Part shown: piece after piece, positions 19,821 through 27,349 of the stretch
How positions within the stretch are numbered: the first letter of the stretch is position 1
How the letters are laid out: every line of letters starts with the position of its first letter
From: Streptomyces naganishii JCM 4654
Lineage (GTDB): Bacteria; Actinomycetota; Actinomycetes; Streptomycetales; Streptomycetaceae
DNA: 64,000 bases
Direction of reading: 5' to 3'
Assembly: GCF_014650575.1 (NCBI RefSeq)
Contig: NZ_BMVF01000016.1
Location: 117,502 to 181,501 of the forward strand
The notes under the pieces: model-generated
Databases searched by the model: none
What the model saw: the letters and a program-made list of their open reading frames with translations, nothing else
What the model was told of the DNA's origin: nothing
Program-made: the position numbers and the translations under genes

Positions 19821-19863
19821 TTTTCCACAGGCGGTTTTTTCCACAGCCCGCGGGTTGTCCACA
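19821..19863 (+). promoter_or_regulatory. Cluster of three DnaA-box-like nonamers
   Basis: TTTTCCACA (19821-19829), TTTTCCACA (19837-19845) and TTGTCCACA (19855-19863), all in the same orientation with 16- and 18-base spacing. TTGTCCACA is the Streptomyces DnaA-box consensus as generally reported. The cluster lies in the gap between the YccF-like gene and the convergent permease gene, so it is not at an obvious promoter. It may titrate DnaA or be a secondary DnaA-binding cluster. Confidence 0.65.
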
Positions 19864-20027
19864 GGCCCGCACGGATTTCCGCCGCTGCCCGCATGATGAA
19901 TCCATGACCGAGCACGAGCAGACGCCGACACCGGGGAGGGCCGAACCGTCGGCCACGGCCAGCAACGCCCCGCCGCGAAGCGGGACTTCCCGCTCCACCC
20001 CCACCCTTCTCATACACGCCTGAGCGG

Positions 20028-21296
20028 CTACGGCGCCGCCGCCCACCGCCGTACGCCGTAAGCGCCCACGCCCACCGCGAGCACTCCCGTGCCCACGGCC
20101 ACGGAGACCCACGGCAGGGCGAACGCCAGCGTCACACACCCGAGGAGCCCCACCGCCGGCGCCGCACGCCGCCACGGGGCCGGATCGAGCGTCCACGCGG
20201 AGGCGTTCGCCACCGCGTAGTACGCCAGCACACCGAAGGAGGAGAAACCGATCGCGCCCCGGACATCCACCGTGGCGGCCAGGACGGCGACCACCGCGCC
20301 CACGGCCAGTTCGGCCCGGTGCGGCACCTGGAAGCGGGGATGCACCACGGCCAGCGCCCCGGGCAGGTGACGGTCCCGGGCCATGGCCAGCGTGGTGCGC
20401 GAGACACCCAGGATCAGGGCCAGCAGCGAGCCCAGCGCGGCCACGGCGGCACCGGCCCGCACCACCGGCACCAGCGCGGGCACCCCGGCCGCCCGTACGG
20501 CGTCGGCCAGCGGTGCCGCCGCCGCCCCGAGCCCGCGCGCCCCCAGTACGGACAGCACGGCAACCGCCACACCCGCGTACACCACCAGCGCGATGCCCAG
20601 GGCGAGCGGGATCGCGCGGGGGATGGTGCGGGCGGGATCCCGGACCTCCTCGCCGAGGGTCGCGATCCGCGCGTACCCGGCGAACGCGAAGAAGAGCAGA
20701 CCGGCCGCCTGCAGCACGCCGCCGGCGCCCGCCGAACCGTCCACGGCGAGCCGCCCGGCAGCGGAGGCGCCCGAGCCCAGACACACGACGACCACGGAAG
20801 CGAGGACCGCCAGGACGACCGCCACGATCACCCGCGTGAGCCACGCGGACTTCTGGATGCCGCCGTAGTTCACCGCCGTCAGCGCCACCACGGCCGCCAC
20901 CGCCACCGCGTGCGCCTGCCCCGGCCAGACGTACGCGCCCACGGTGAGCGCCATCGCCGCACAGGAGGCCGTCTTCCCGACCACGAACGCCCAGCCCGCC
21001 AGATAACCCCAGAACTCGCCGAGGCGCTCGCGCCCGTACACATAGGTGCCGCCCGAAGCCGGGTACCGGGCGGCAAGCCGAGCGGAGGAGGTGGCATTGC
21101 AGTAGGCGACCACGGCGGCGACCGCGAGCCCGAGCAGCAGTCCCGGGCCGGCCGCGCGCGCCGCCGGTCCCAGGGCGGCGAAGATGCCCGCCCCGACCAT
21201 CGAACCGAGCCCGACGACGACCGCGTCCCCGACCCCGAGCGCGCGCCGCAGTTGGGGGCCGGGAACGGAAGAGGGCAGGGAATCGGGGCGTGTCAT
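20028..21296 (-). CDS. APC-family amino-acid permease
   Basis: 422 residues from ATG at 21296 (MTRPDSLPSSVPGP). The frame runs to 21359 but adds unconserved sequence. About 12 membrane helices. The first carries the APC substrate motif VGLGSMVGAGIFAALGPAARAAG; FAFAGYARIATLGEEVRDPA in helix 6 is typical of cationic or broad-range APC carriers. Helix 8 onward is GVSRTTLAMARDRHLPGAL. TAGTGT lies 7 bases before the ATG, as for a leaderless transcript; no ribosome site is seen. Substrate cannot be told from sequence. Confidence 0.9.
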   Translation of the reverse strand: MTRPDSLPSSVPGPQLRRALGVGDAVVVGLGSMVGAGIFAALGPAARAAGPGLLLGLAVAAVVAYCNATSSARLAARYPASGGTYVYGRERLGEFWGYLAGWAFVVGKTASCAAMALTVGAYVWPGQAHAVAVAAVVALTAVNYGGIQKSAWLTRVIVAVVLAVLASVVVVCLGSGASAAGRLAVDGSAGAGGVLQAAGLLFFAFAGYARIATLGEEVRDPARTIPRAIPLALGIALVVYAGVAVAVLSVLGARGLGAAAAPLADAVRAAGVPALVPVVRAGAAVAALGSLLALILGVSRTTLAMARDRHLPGALAVVHPRFQVPHRAELAVGAVVAVLAATVDVRGAIGFSSFGVLAYYAVANASAWTLDPAPWRRAAPAVGLLGCVTLAFALPWVSVAVGTGVLAVGVGAYGVRRWAAAP

Positions 21297-21515
21297 GGCC
21301 CGCACACTACTGACCAGTGCAACCGTGGGGTGCCGCCGTGACGTCCTCCTGGGCAACACGGCACGAACACGCGGGTGGCGGAAAGATCACCGGCACTACG
21401 AGAACGACGCACGGCCTGCGGGTACAGCCTGTCCGGAACCGGGATCACGGCGAACCAAACCGGGATCACCGCACCGGGACAGTGCAGGCACAGCGTGGAA
21501 GGGCAGGTTCAGGGC

Positions 21516-21782
21516 ATGGGCATCATCAGCTGGATCCTTCTGGGACTGTTCGCCGGGGCCATCGCGAAGTTCCTGCTTCCGGGCCGTGACCCGGGCGGCT
21601 TCATCGGCACGACCATCATCGGCATCGCGGGCGCGTTCATCGGCGGCTGGATCTCGGCCCGCTGGCTGCACCACCCGATCTCCAAGCACTTCTACGACGG
21701 CGCGACCTGGGTGGCGGCGATCGGCGGCTCCCTGGTGCTGCTGATCGCCTACCGCCTCATCTTCGGCAACTCGCGCGACTGA
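21516..21782 (+). CDS. GlsB/YeaQ/YmgE-family small membrane protein
   Basis: 88 residues, three helices. It starts MGIISWILLGLFAGAIAKFL, followed by the family motif LPGRDPGGFIGTTIIGIAGAFIGGW and a third helix AAIGGSLVLLIAYRLIFG. Family members are called transglycosylase-associated proteins, but their role is not established; many are stress-induced. An ATG with GGGCAGG-like sites upstream was chosen. It reads convergently with yajQ. Confidence 0.88.
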   Translation: MGIISWILLGLFAGAIAKFLLPGRDPGGFIGTTIIGIAGAFIGGWISARWLHHPISKHFYDGATWVAAIGGSLVLLIAYRLIFGNSRD

Positions 21783-21812
21783 GCGCCCGCCGGCGGCCCG
21801 GTATCCGTGGAC

Positions 21813-21841
21813 GGGTGTGCCCGGCGGGGCCGGGCACACCC
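21813..21841. terminator. Bidirectional hairpin terminator
   Basis: GGGTGTGCCCGGC / GCCGGGCACACCC with a 3-base loop between the convergent GlsB-like gene and yajQ. No strong T-run, as is common in Streptomyces. Confidence 0.75.
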
Positions 21842-21873
21842 TTCGTCATCCCTACCGGATCCCTGTCGGGTTC

Positions 21874-22362
21874 CTACCGGTAGTTCACGAACTGCAGCGC
21901 GAAGTCGAAGTCCTGGCCCTTCAGCAGGGCGATGACGGTCTGCAGGTCGTCGCGGCTCTTGGAGCTGACGCGCAGTTCGTCGCCCTGGACCTGGGCCTTC
22001 ACGCCCTTCGGGCCCTCGTCGCGGATGAGCTTGGCGACCTTCTTGGCGTTCTCCTGGGAGATGCCCTCCTGGATCGTGGCGAAGAGCTTGTACTCCTTGC
22101 CGGAGAGCTGGGGTTCGCCGGCGTCCAGAGCCTTCAGCGAGATGCCGCGCTTGATCAGCTTGGACTGGAAGACGTCGAGGACGGCGTTCACCCGGTCCTC
22201 GGAGTTCGCCTCCATGAGGATCTTGTCACCGGACCACGAGATCGAGGCGCCGACGCCCTTGAAGTCGTAGCGCTGCGAGATCTCCTTGGCGGCCTGGTTG
22301 AGGGCGTTGTCGACCTCCTGCCGCTCGACCTTCGAGACGATGTCGAAACTGGAGTCGGCCAT
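21874..22362 (-). CDS. yajQ: YajQ-family nucleotide-binding protein
   Basis: 162 residues from ATG at 22362, preceded by AAGGAG at good spacing. Characteristic N-terminus MADSSFDIVSKVERQEVDNA, then QRYDFKG and the C-terminal half SQENAKKVAKLIRDEGPKGV and VIALLKGQDFDFALQFVNYR. YajQ proteins have two ferredoxin-like RNA-recognition-type folds, and some bind cyclic di-GMP (in Xanthomonas). The role in actinobacteria is unclear. The gene is single, between a convergent terminator and a tRNA-Tyr locus. Confidence 0.95.
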   Translation of the reverse strand: MADSSFDIVSKVERQEVDNALNQAAKEISQRYDFKGVGASISWSGDKILMEANSEDRVNAVLDVFQSKLIKRGISLKALDAGEPQLSGKEYKLFATIQEGISQENAKKVAKLIRDEGPKGVKAQVQGDELRVSSKSRDDLQTVIALLKGQDFDFALQFVNYR

Positions 22363-22566
22363 GTCCTGTGGCTCCTTGTATCGGGTGTATCGGGTGAGTC
22401 CGCCGCGCCCGGTCTTCGGGCCCCGGCCGCATCCGCCCAAGCCTAGCCATCCCCCGACCCCTGGGTGCCGATCAATCGGGTGGCGAAGCACCCCTCCGTA
22501 TCGGGTATTGTTTACGTCGTTGCCAGGCAGCACCGCCGCAAGGCGGTTCGAACGGCATCAACCCCC

Positions 22567-22611
22567 GGCGGTGTGGCTCAGCCTTCCCAGGTTCGAATCC
22601 TGGCGCCGCCA
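22567..22611 (+). pseudogene. Truncated tRNA-Tyr: acceptor, variable arm and T arm only
   Basis: The acceptor strand GGCGGTG pairs with CGCCGCC followed by A. The T arm CCAGG-TTCGAAT-CCTGG is perfect. Before it GGC-TCA-GCC can form the variable arm of a class II tRNA such as tRNA-Tyr. After GGCGGTGTG the sequence jumps directly to GCTCAGCC, so the D arm and anticodon arm (about 40 bases) are missing and the molecule is only 45 bases. The position just after yajQ is where I recall the SLP1 attachment site in tRNA-Tyr of S. coelicolor. It is a true deletion, a recombination remnant, or an assembly error. Class assignment rests on memory of the Streptomyces tRNA-Tyr sequence. Confidence 0.7.
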
Positions 22612-22618
22612 CATTGAG

Positions 22619-22663
22619 GAAGACCCTCTCCGGTTTGCGGAAACGCAAGCGGAGGGGGTCTTC
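22619..22663 (+). terminator. Hairpin downstream of the tRNA-Tyr remnant
   Basis: GAAGACCCTCTCCG / CGGAGGGGGTCTTC with a 17-base loop, directly after the tRNA 3' end. Its retention argues that the locus was once a transcribed tRNA unit. Confidence 0.7.
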
Positions 22664-22716
22664 TCGTATGCGGTGGCCGCGGTGGGCGCGGCGCACCGCC
22701 CTGCCCGGTGGGGGCG

Positions 22717-23373
22717 TCAGTTGCCGGCGACCGACTTCACCGCTACCGAGACCGGGGTGGAACCGCTGACCAGTTCCAGGGTGAGGCCGGCGGTGGCCGA
22801 GGTGTCGACCAGTTCGGCCAGGACGGCGGCCACGTCGTCGCGGGGGACGGTGCCCCGGCCGGTGTGGGCCTCCAGGCGGACCAGGCCGGTGCCCGCGTCG
22901 TCCGTGAGGGCGCCGGGACGCAGGATCGTCCAGTCCAGTGCCTCCTGGCGGCGCACATGGTCGTCCGCCTCGCCCTTGGCCCGCAAGTACACGTCGAAGA
23001 CCTCGTCCCCCTTGTGGCTCGCGTCCGCGCCCATCGACGACACGACCACGTGACGCCGTACGCCCGCGCGGACCGCCGCGTCCGCGAACAGGACCGCCGC
23101 ACCCTTGTCGACCGTGTCCTTCCGGCCTGCCCCGCTGCCCGGGCCCGCGCCCGCCGCGAACACGGCCGCGTCCGCGCCCCGCAGCCGCTCCGCGACCTCC
23201 TCGACCGAGGCGGACTCCAGGTCCAGCACGATCGGTTCGGCGCCGGCCGCCCTCAGGTCGTCGCTCTGTTCCGCGCGCCGGACGATGCCCGCCACCTCGT
23301 CCCCGCGCCCGGCGAGCAGCCGCTCCAGCCGCAGCGCGATCTGTCCGTGACCTCCAGCGATGACAATGCGCAT
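22717..23373 (-). CDS. NAD(P)H-binding atypical SDR (YwnB/BVR-B-like)
   Basis: 218 residues from ATG at 23373 (MRIVIAGGHGQIALRL). An N-terminal Rossmann motif GGHGQIA leads the fold. VFAAGAGPGSGAGRKDTVDK and VVSSMGADASHKGDEVFDVY follow, and YLRAK resembles the YxxxK pair of SDR enzymes. The later region is DWTILRPGALTDDAGTG. This is the NAD(P)-binding family of flavin-reductase-like/biliverdin reductase B-like proteins; substrate unknown. It stands alone on the minus strand between the tRNA-Tyr site and the amidohydrolase gene. Confidence 0.85.
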   Translation of the reverse strand: MRIVIAGGHGQIALRLERLLAGRGDEVAGIVRRAEQSDDLRAAGAEPIVLDLESASVEEVAERLRGADAAVFAAGAGPGSGAGRKDTVDKGAAVLFADAAVRAGVRRHVVVSSMGADASHKGDEVFDVYLRAKGEADDHVRRQEALDWTILRPGALTDDAGTGLVRLEAHTGRGTVPRDDVAAVLAELVDTSATAGLTLELVSGSTPVSVAVKSVAGN

Positions 23374-23447
23374 GTCTTGACCGTACGCCCACACGGCCGC
23401 GCCCGCCGCACGGCTCGGCCAAGTCCCGTGCGCGCCACGCCCCGCCG

Positions 23448-23571
23448 CCCATCACCCGCCAAACCCATCATCCGCCAAACCCTTCACCCGCCACCCATCG
23501 CCCGCCGCCCACCGTCGGCCCGCGACAAGCAGCCGAGGCCACGGCCGGCCACGGCCACGGCCACGGCCACG
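23448..23571. repeat. Low-complexity tandem repeats between two minus-strand genes
   Basis: CCCATCACCCGCCAAA, CCCATCATCCGCCAAA and two shorter relatives run from 23448, a 16-base period. A short spacer follows, then a GGCCAC hexamer repeat at 23537-23571. Non-coding. It fills most of the 222-base gap before the oxidoreductase gene. Confidence 0.6.
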
Positions 23572-23595
23572 TCTACGTCCACATCCACGGCTCGG

Positions 23596-24897
23596 CTACG
23601 ACAACTCGCCGCGCCCCTGCCGAGGCAGCCCCAGCTCGACCGTCGCCGCCGAGTCGCAGAACTCCCGTACCGCGCTGGTCCGTGCCACCACGCGCCCCCG
23701 GTGCACCACGATGCGGCTGTACGCCAGCGACAGCGCCCCCGCGAGCCGGTCGCCGCGCACCGCGAGCAGTTCGGCCGGGAAGCCCGCCTCCACCCGCACC
23801 TCGGGCAGTCCGAGCGCCGCGCGGGCCGACGCGCTCACCGCCTCGTAGGCGTCCTCGGGACGCATCCCGTACCGCGAGGCCAGCAGGTACGCCGCCTCCA
23901 GCGGGTCGCCGCGCCCCACCGGGTTCGCCGCGTCCCGCAGGGCGCCGCTGCCCGCGGCCACCCGCACCCCGGCCGCGCGCAGCAGCCGTACCGGAGCCGT
24001 CCCGCGCCCCTCGGCGCCCTGGCAGCCGCCCTGTGGCAGGCACACCACCGTCACGCCGGCGGCGGCCAGTTGGTCGGCCGCGCGCGAGGCCGCCTCGGAG
24101 GGCAGCCGGGACAGACCGCCGCACGGGCCCAGCGTGACGCCGGGCCGCAGGCCGCCCGCCATCGCCGCGACGCGCGCCAGACGGGCCGGATCCCCGGCGT
24201 CGGTGTGCAGGTCCACGGGGCAGCCGTGCTCGGAGGCGACCTCCAGCACCGCCTCCACGTAGCCGGTGGGGTCCGGGTCGACGTCCGGGCAGCCGCCCAC
24301 CACGCAGGCGCCCATCTTCAGCGCGTCCCGCAGCATGGCCAGCCCGTCCGCGCCCGCGGCCCCGGTCAGCACGCGCGGGACCGCGACCGTCGTCATCTCG
24401 GCGAGCCCGCGCAGCGACCGCCGGGCCCGCAGCACTGCCCTCAGGGCGCCGAGCCCCTGGACGTCGCCCACGCGCACGTGCGCGCGTACGGCGGTGGCGC
24501 CGTGGCCGAGCTGGAGCAGGGTGGCCTCGGTCGCGCGGCGCTGAACGTCGTCCGGGTCCTCGGAGGCGGGGCCGTCGCCGTCCGCGGTCAGGGCGGTGTC
24601 GGGGTGGGCGTGCGGTTCGGCCGGGGCCGGCAGGAGCAGGTAGCCGGTGAGGTCCACCCGCGCCCCGCCCTCGTGGGAGCCGCCCGCGGCCCGGCCGCCG
24701 CCGACGCCGTGGCCGCCGCCCCCGCCCAGGCTGCCTGCCGTGCCGACCGCCTCGATGCGCCCGCCGGACAGGCGTACGTCCACGGTCCGCCCGTCGGTCA
24801 GCAGGGCCCCGCACAGCAGCAGCCCGTCCGGGTCCGGCTGCCCGGAGGGACCCGGCGAGGAGGACGAGTGGGGCGGCTGCGGCTTACCGGGGGGCAT
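23596..24897 (-). CDS. Amidohydrolase, cytosine-deaminase-like, with degenerate active site
   Basis: 433 residues from ATG at 24897 (GGAG 6 bases upstream). A metal-dependent hydrolase fold resembles CodA: LLCGALLTDGRTVDVRLSGG, then LLPAPAEPHAHPDTAL with the first two metal His (96, 98) and VDLHTDAGDP with His231. By family alignment from memory, three functional positions are lost. The Glu after HCDE is Ala/Gly here. The metal His of VTxSH is Pro258 in VTLGPCGGLS. The catalytic Asp of GHDD/GSDN is Gly318 in AAGSGALRDAANPVG. A Gly-rich insertion lies at 58-79. It is probably a non-catalytic or altered-function homologue. Confidence 0.8.
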   Translation of the reverse strand: MPPGKPQPPHSSSSPGPSGQPDPDGLLLCGALLTDGRTVDVRLSGGRIEAVGTAGSLGGGGGHGVGGGRAAGGSHEGGARVDLTGYLLLPAPAEPHAHPDTALTADGDGPASEDPDDVQRRATEATLLQLGHGATAVRAHVRVGDVQGLGALRAVLRARRSLRGLAEMTTVAVPRVLTGAAGADGLAMLRDALKMGACVVGGCPDVDPDPTGYVEAVLEVASEHGCPVDLHTDAGDPARLARVAAMAGGLRPGVTLGPCGGLSRLPSEAASRAADQLAAAGVTVVCLPQGGCQGAEGRGTAPVRLLRAAGVRVAAGSGALRDAANPVGRGDPLEAAYLLASRYGMRPEDAYEAVSASARAALGLPEVRVEAGFPAELLAVRGDRLAGALSLAYSRIVVHRGRVVARTSAVREFCDSAATVELGLPRQGRGELS

Positions 24898-25070
24898 CGC
24901 ACTCCAGGCACGACAGGGAACGGAGGGCAGGGGTCGAGAGCAGGGCACGCAAGATCACGCAGAGTGAGTCGAGCCTAGGGTGGCGGCCCGCCGGGAAGGG
25001 GGAGGAGCGCAATAGTCGTACCGGCGTGGCCGCGGCGCGGACCGGGCCGGACGGGCGCCGCGAAACGGAT

Positions 25071-25100
25071 TTGGGCGAACGGCGGCGGAGCGTGTAATGT
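25071..25100 (+). promoter_or_regulatory. Probable promoter of the tRNA-Thr/Met unit
   Basis: TTGGGC (25071) and TAATGT (25095) with 18-base spacing; the -10 ends 11 bases before the tRNA 5' end. It fits a housekeeping sigma factor. Confidence 0.5.
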
Positions 25101-25111
25101 CTTCATCGCTC

Positions 25112-25184
25112 GCCCCAATAGCTCAGTCGGCAGAGCGTCTCCATGGTAAGGAGAAGGTCAACGGTTCGATTCCGTTTTGGGGCT
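25112..25184 (+). tRNA. tRNA-Thr (anticodon GGT)
   Basis: A 73-base cloverleaf. Acceptor GCCCCAA / TTGGGGC, D arm AGCTCAGTCGGCAGAGC, anticodon stem TCTCC-ATGGTAA-GGAGA with anticodon GGT, T arm ACGG-TTCGATT-CCGT, discriminator T. CCA is not encoded. Confidence 0.95.
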
Positions 25185-25230
25185 CTGGTGTGAGAGGTTC
25201 CCGCCGCGAGGCGGGGTCCGATCGCATCGC

Positions 25231-25303
25231 AGCGGTGTAGCTCAGTCGGTAGAGCAAGCGGCTCATAATCGCTGTGTCACCGGTTCAAGTCCGGTCACCG
25301 CTA
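25231..25303 (+). tRNA. tRNA-Met (anticodon CAT)
   Basis: 73 bases. Acceptor AGCGGTG / CACCGCT, D arm AGCTCAGTCGGTAGAGC, anticodon loop CTCATAA (anticodon CAT), T arm CCGG-TTCAAGT-CCGG, discriminator A. The first acceptor pair is a normal A-T match, unlike initiator tRNA, so it is the elongator Met tRNA. A CAT tRNA read as Ile after lysidine modification cannot be formally excluded. Confidence 0.9.
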
Positions 25304-25392
25304 CTGTCAGTAGCCGATTGCGGGGTCGGTCCTTCGATCGGCTACTCTTTCTTGCGTTGAATTAGCCCACCCGTTCGTCAAGGAGCACTCAC

Positions 25393-25557
25393 GTGGCTGC
25401 CACCGACGTCCGCCCGAAGATCACGCTGGCCTGCGTGGAGTGCAAGGAGCGGAACTACATCACCAAGAAGAACCGGCGTAACAACCCGGACCGTCTTGAG
25501 ATGAAGAAGCACTGCCCGCGTTGCAACGCGCACACCGCGCACCGCGAAACGCGATAA
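25393..25557 (+). CDS. rpmG: 50S ribosomal protein L33
   Basis: 54 residues from GTG with AAGGAG upstream: MAATDVRPKITLACVECKER, ending HTAHRETR. Two CxxC pairs (CVEC and CPRC) make this the zinc-containing C+ form of L33. Streptomyces usually also has a Cys-less copy elsewhere for zinc limitation. It follows two tRNAs and precedes the MaoC-type gene pair, an order shared with other actinobacteria. Confidence 0.96.
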   Translation: MAATDVRPKITLACVECKERNYITKKNRRNNPDRLEMKKHCPRCNAHTAHRETR

Positions 25558-25569
25558 ATCAGGCTCATA

Positions 25570-25614
25570 CATGAGGCCGTCCCCTCCCGAGGGGGCGGCC
25601 TCATGGTGTTTTCG
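25570..25614 (+). terminator. Intrinsic terminator after rpmG
   Basis: CATGAGGCCG...CGGCCTCATG, with inner CCCCTC/GAGGGG pairing, then GTGTTTTC. Confidence 0.85.
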
Positions 25615-25697
25615 CCGTGCCTCCCGCCGCGGCGGGAAGAGTCGCGGCAGCAGCAACCGCAGTCCCGATCGAGAGTGACACCAGGAGGTGCCGAGCC

Positions 25698-26150
25698 ATG
25701 GCGCTCGACCAGTCCTTCGTGGGGCGTTCCTACCCGCCCACCGCCCCCTACGAGGTCGGGCGGGAGAAGATCCGCGAGTTCGCGGAGGCGGTGGGGGACG
25801 CCAACCCGGCGTACACGGACCCCGAGGCCGCCAAGGCGCTCGGCCACCCCGACGTGATCGCCCCGCCGACCTTCGTCTTCGCGATCACCTTCAAGGCCGC
25901 CGGACAGGTCGTGCAGGACCCGCAGCTCGGTCTCGACTACAGCCGCGTGGTGCACGGCGACCAGAAGTTCGCCTACAACCGGCCCGTGCGCGCCGGTGAC
26001 CGGCTGACCGTCACCTCCACCATCGAGGCGGTCAAGTCCCTGGCGGGCAACGACATCCTGGACATCCGCGGCGAGGTCCACGACGAGGCCGGCGAGCACG
26101 TCGTGACCGCCTGGACCAAGCTGGTGGCCCGCGCGGCCGAGGAGGCGTGA
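25698..26150 (+). CDS. MaoC N-terminal-like dehydratase, HadA-type subunit
   Basis: 150 residues with AGGAGG 11 bases before the ATG. It is a hot-dog fold of the FAS1-like dehydratase N-terminal type: DQSFVGRSYPPTAPYEVGRE, then EAVGDANPAYTDPEAAKALG and VHGDQKFAYNRPVRAGDRLT. In mycobacteria the homologous HadA pairs with HadB to form (3R)-hydroxyacyl dehydratases of mycolic acid elongation. Streptomyces makes no mycolates, so here the pair probably acts on another acyl-thioester. It is followed after 7 bases by the HadB-like partner; an rpmG-hadA-hadB order is conserved. Confidence 0.88.
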   Translation: MALDQSFVGRSYPPTAPYEVGREKIREFAEAVGDANPAYTDPEAAKALGHPDVIAPPTFVFAITFKAAGQVVQDPQLGLDYSRVVHGDQKFAYNRPVRAGDRLTVTSTIEAVKSLAGNDILDIRGEVHDEAGEHVVTAWTKLVARAAEEA

Positions 26151-26157
26151 GGAAGCG

Positions 26158-26586
26158 ATGACGGCGAAGATCGCCTACGACGACGTCGAGGTCGGCACCG
26201 AGCTGCCGGCGCGGGCCTTCCCCGTGACCCGCGCCACCCTCGTGCAGTACGCGGGCGCCTCCGGTGACTTCAACCCGATCCACTGGAACGAGAGGTTCGC
26301 CAAGGAGGTCGGGCTGCCGGACGTGATCGCGCACGGCATGTTCACCATGGCCGAGGCGATCCGGGTCGTCACCGACTGGACGGGCGACCCGGGTGCCGTC
26401 GTGGAGTACGGCGTCCGGTTCACCAAGCCGGTCGTCGTCCCGGACGACGACAAGGGCGCCGTGATCGAGGTCAGCGGCAAGGTCGCCGCCAAGCTCGACG
26501 ACAACACGGTCCGGGTCGACCTGACCGCGACCAGCGCGGGGCAGAAGGTGCTGGGCATGTCCCGGGCCGTCGTACGGCTCGCCTGA
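26158..26586 (+). CDS. MaoC-like dehydratase, HadB-type catalytic subunit
   Basis: 142 residues. Contains the hydratase-2 motif GASGDFNPIHWNERFAKEVG, with the catalytic Asp and His of D-x4-H (DFNPIH), then LPDVIAHGMFTMAEAIRVVT. This is the active subunit, while its neighbour lacks the motif. Together they should form a heterodimeric (R)-specific enoyl-thioester hydratase/dehydratase. The gene ends before three short GCGGCAC(A)CGCGCAC repeats at about 26597-26640. Confidence 0.9.
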   Translation: MTAKIAYDDVEVGTELPARAFPVTRATLVQYAGASGDFNPIHWNERFAKEVGLPDVIAHGMFTMAEAIRVVTDWTGDPGAVVEYGVRFTKPVVVPDDDKGAVIEVSGKVAAKLDDNTVRVDLTATSAGQKVLGMSRAVVRLA

Positions 26587-26681
26587 CCGCCCACGCGCGG
26601 CACATGCGCACCGGGCGGCACACGCGCACGGGCGGTACACGGTAAGGGGCGTTCGCCATTGCGGGCGCCCCCTACGGGGCC

Positions 26682-26715
26682 TTGACGAAGTTAGTGATTG
26701 AGCACTAACTTACTT
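26682..26715 (+). promoter_or_regulatory. tetR promoter with embedded perfect palindromic operator
   Basis: TTGACG (26682) serves as -35. Perfect 9-base arms AAGTTAGTG / CACTAACTT at 26688-26711 are separated by ATTGAG, and the right arm covers the probable -10 TAACTT. Binding there would block RNA polymerase, so the TetR gene 7 bases downstream is very likely autoregulated. Confidence 0.75.
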
Positions 26716-26718
26716 CCC

Positions 26719-27288
26719 ATGGTCAGGATGAGCGCGCAGGAGCGGCGCGAGAGCGTCATCCGCGCCGCGACGACCGAGTTCGCGCGGGGCGGCTACTACG
26801 GCACGTCGACCGAGTCGATCGCCCGGCGGGTCGGTGTCTCGCAGCCGTACCTCTTCCGGCTCTTCCCGAACAAGAAGGCGCTCTTCCTGGCGGTCGCCGA
26901 GCGGTGCCTGGAGGACACGGTCCGCACCTTCGCGGAGGCCTCCGAAGGCCTCGAGGGCGAGGAGGCGCTGCGCGCCATGGCCAACGCGTACACGGAGGTC
27001 ATCGCGGAGCGGCCCGAGCGGCTGCTGATGCAGATGCAGATGTACGTCGCCGTGGCGGCCGCCGAGCAGCAGGGCGACCGGGAGTTCGGCGAGACCGTGC
27101 GGGCCGGCTGGACGCGGCTGTGGGAGACGGTCCACCTGCCCCTGGGGGCCGACATCGGTGAGACGACGACCTTCCTGGCGTACGGCATGCTGATCAACAC
27201 CCTGGTGGCGATGGGCTTCCCGCCGGACCACCGGGTCTGGGAAGGGCTGTATCCCGAGGCGCGGATCAAGGGGCGCCTGCAGAAGTAG
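26719..27288 (+). CDS. TetR-family transcriptional regulator
   Basis: 189 residues from ATG at 26719. The helix-turn-helix is AATTEFARGGYYGTSTESIA followed by RRVGVSQPYLFRLFPNKKAL. The C-terminal ligand domain is all-helical, ending WEGLYPEARIKGRLQK. It lies 111 bases upstream of a drug-efflux-type MFS gene that has a related operator half, so it probably represses both genes until a toxic ligand binds. Ligand unknown. Confidence 0.92.
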   Translation: MVRMSAQERRESVIRAATTEFARGGYYGTSTESIARRVGVSQPYLFRLFPNKKALFLAVAERCLEDTVRTFAEASEGLEGEEALRAMANAYTEVIAERPERLLMQMQMYVAVAAAEQQGDREFGETVRAGWTRLWETVHLPLGADIGETTTFLAYGMLINTLVAMGFPPDHRVWEGLYPEARIKGRLQK

Positions 27289-27349
27289 CGCGCGGGCGCG
27301 GCGCGGGGGCGGAAGCGGCGAAGTTCTTCGTGGTTTTTCATGGCCGCGA

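Noticed and set aside
19904..20023. 39-codon frame MTEHEQTPTPGRAEPSATAS...
   Set aside because: No ribosome site, low-complexity product, overlaps nothing informative; could be a leaderless small gene but cannot be supported.
26597..26640. GCGGCAC(A)TGCGCAC repeats after the HadB-like gene
   Set aside because: Three short copies with no symmetry to a promoter; may be slippage and is mentioned only in the gene entry.
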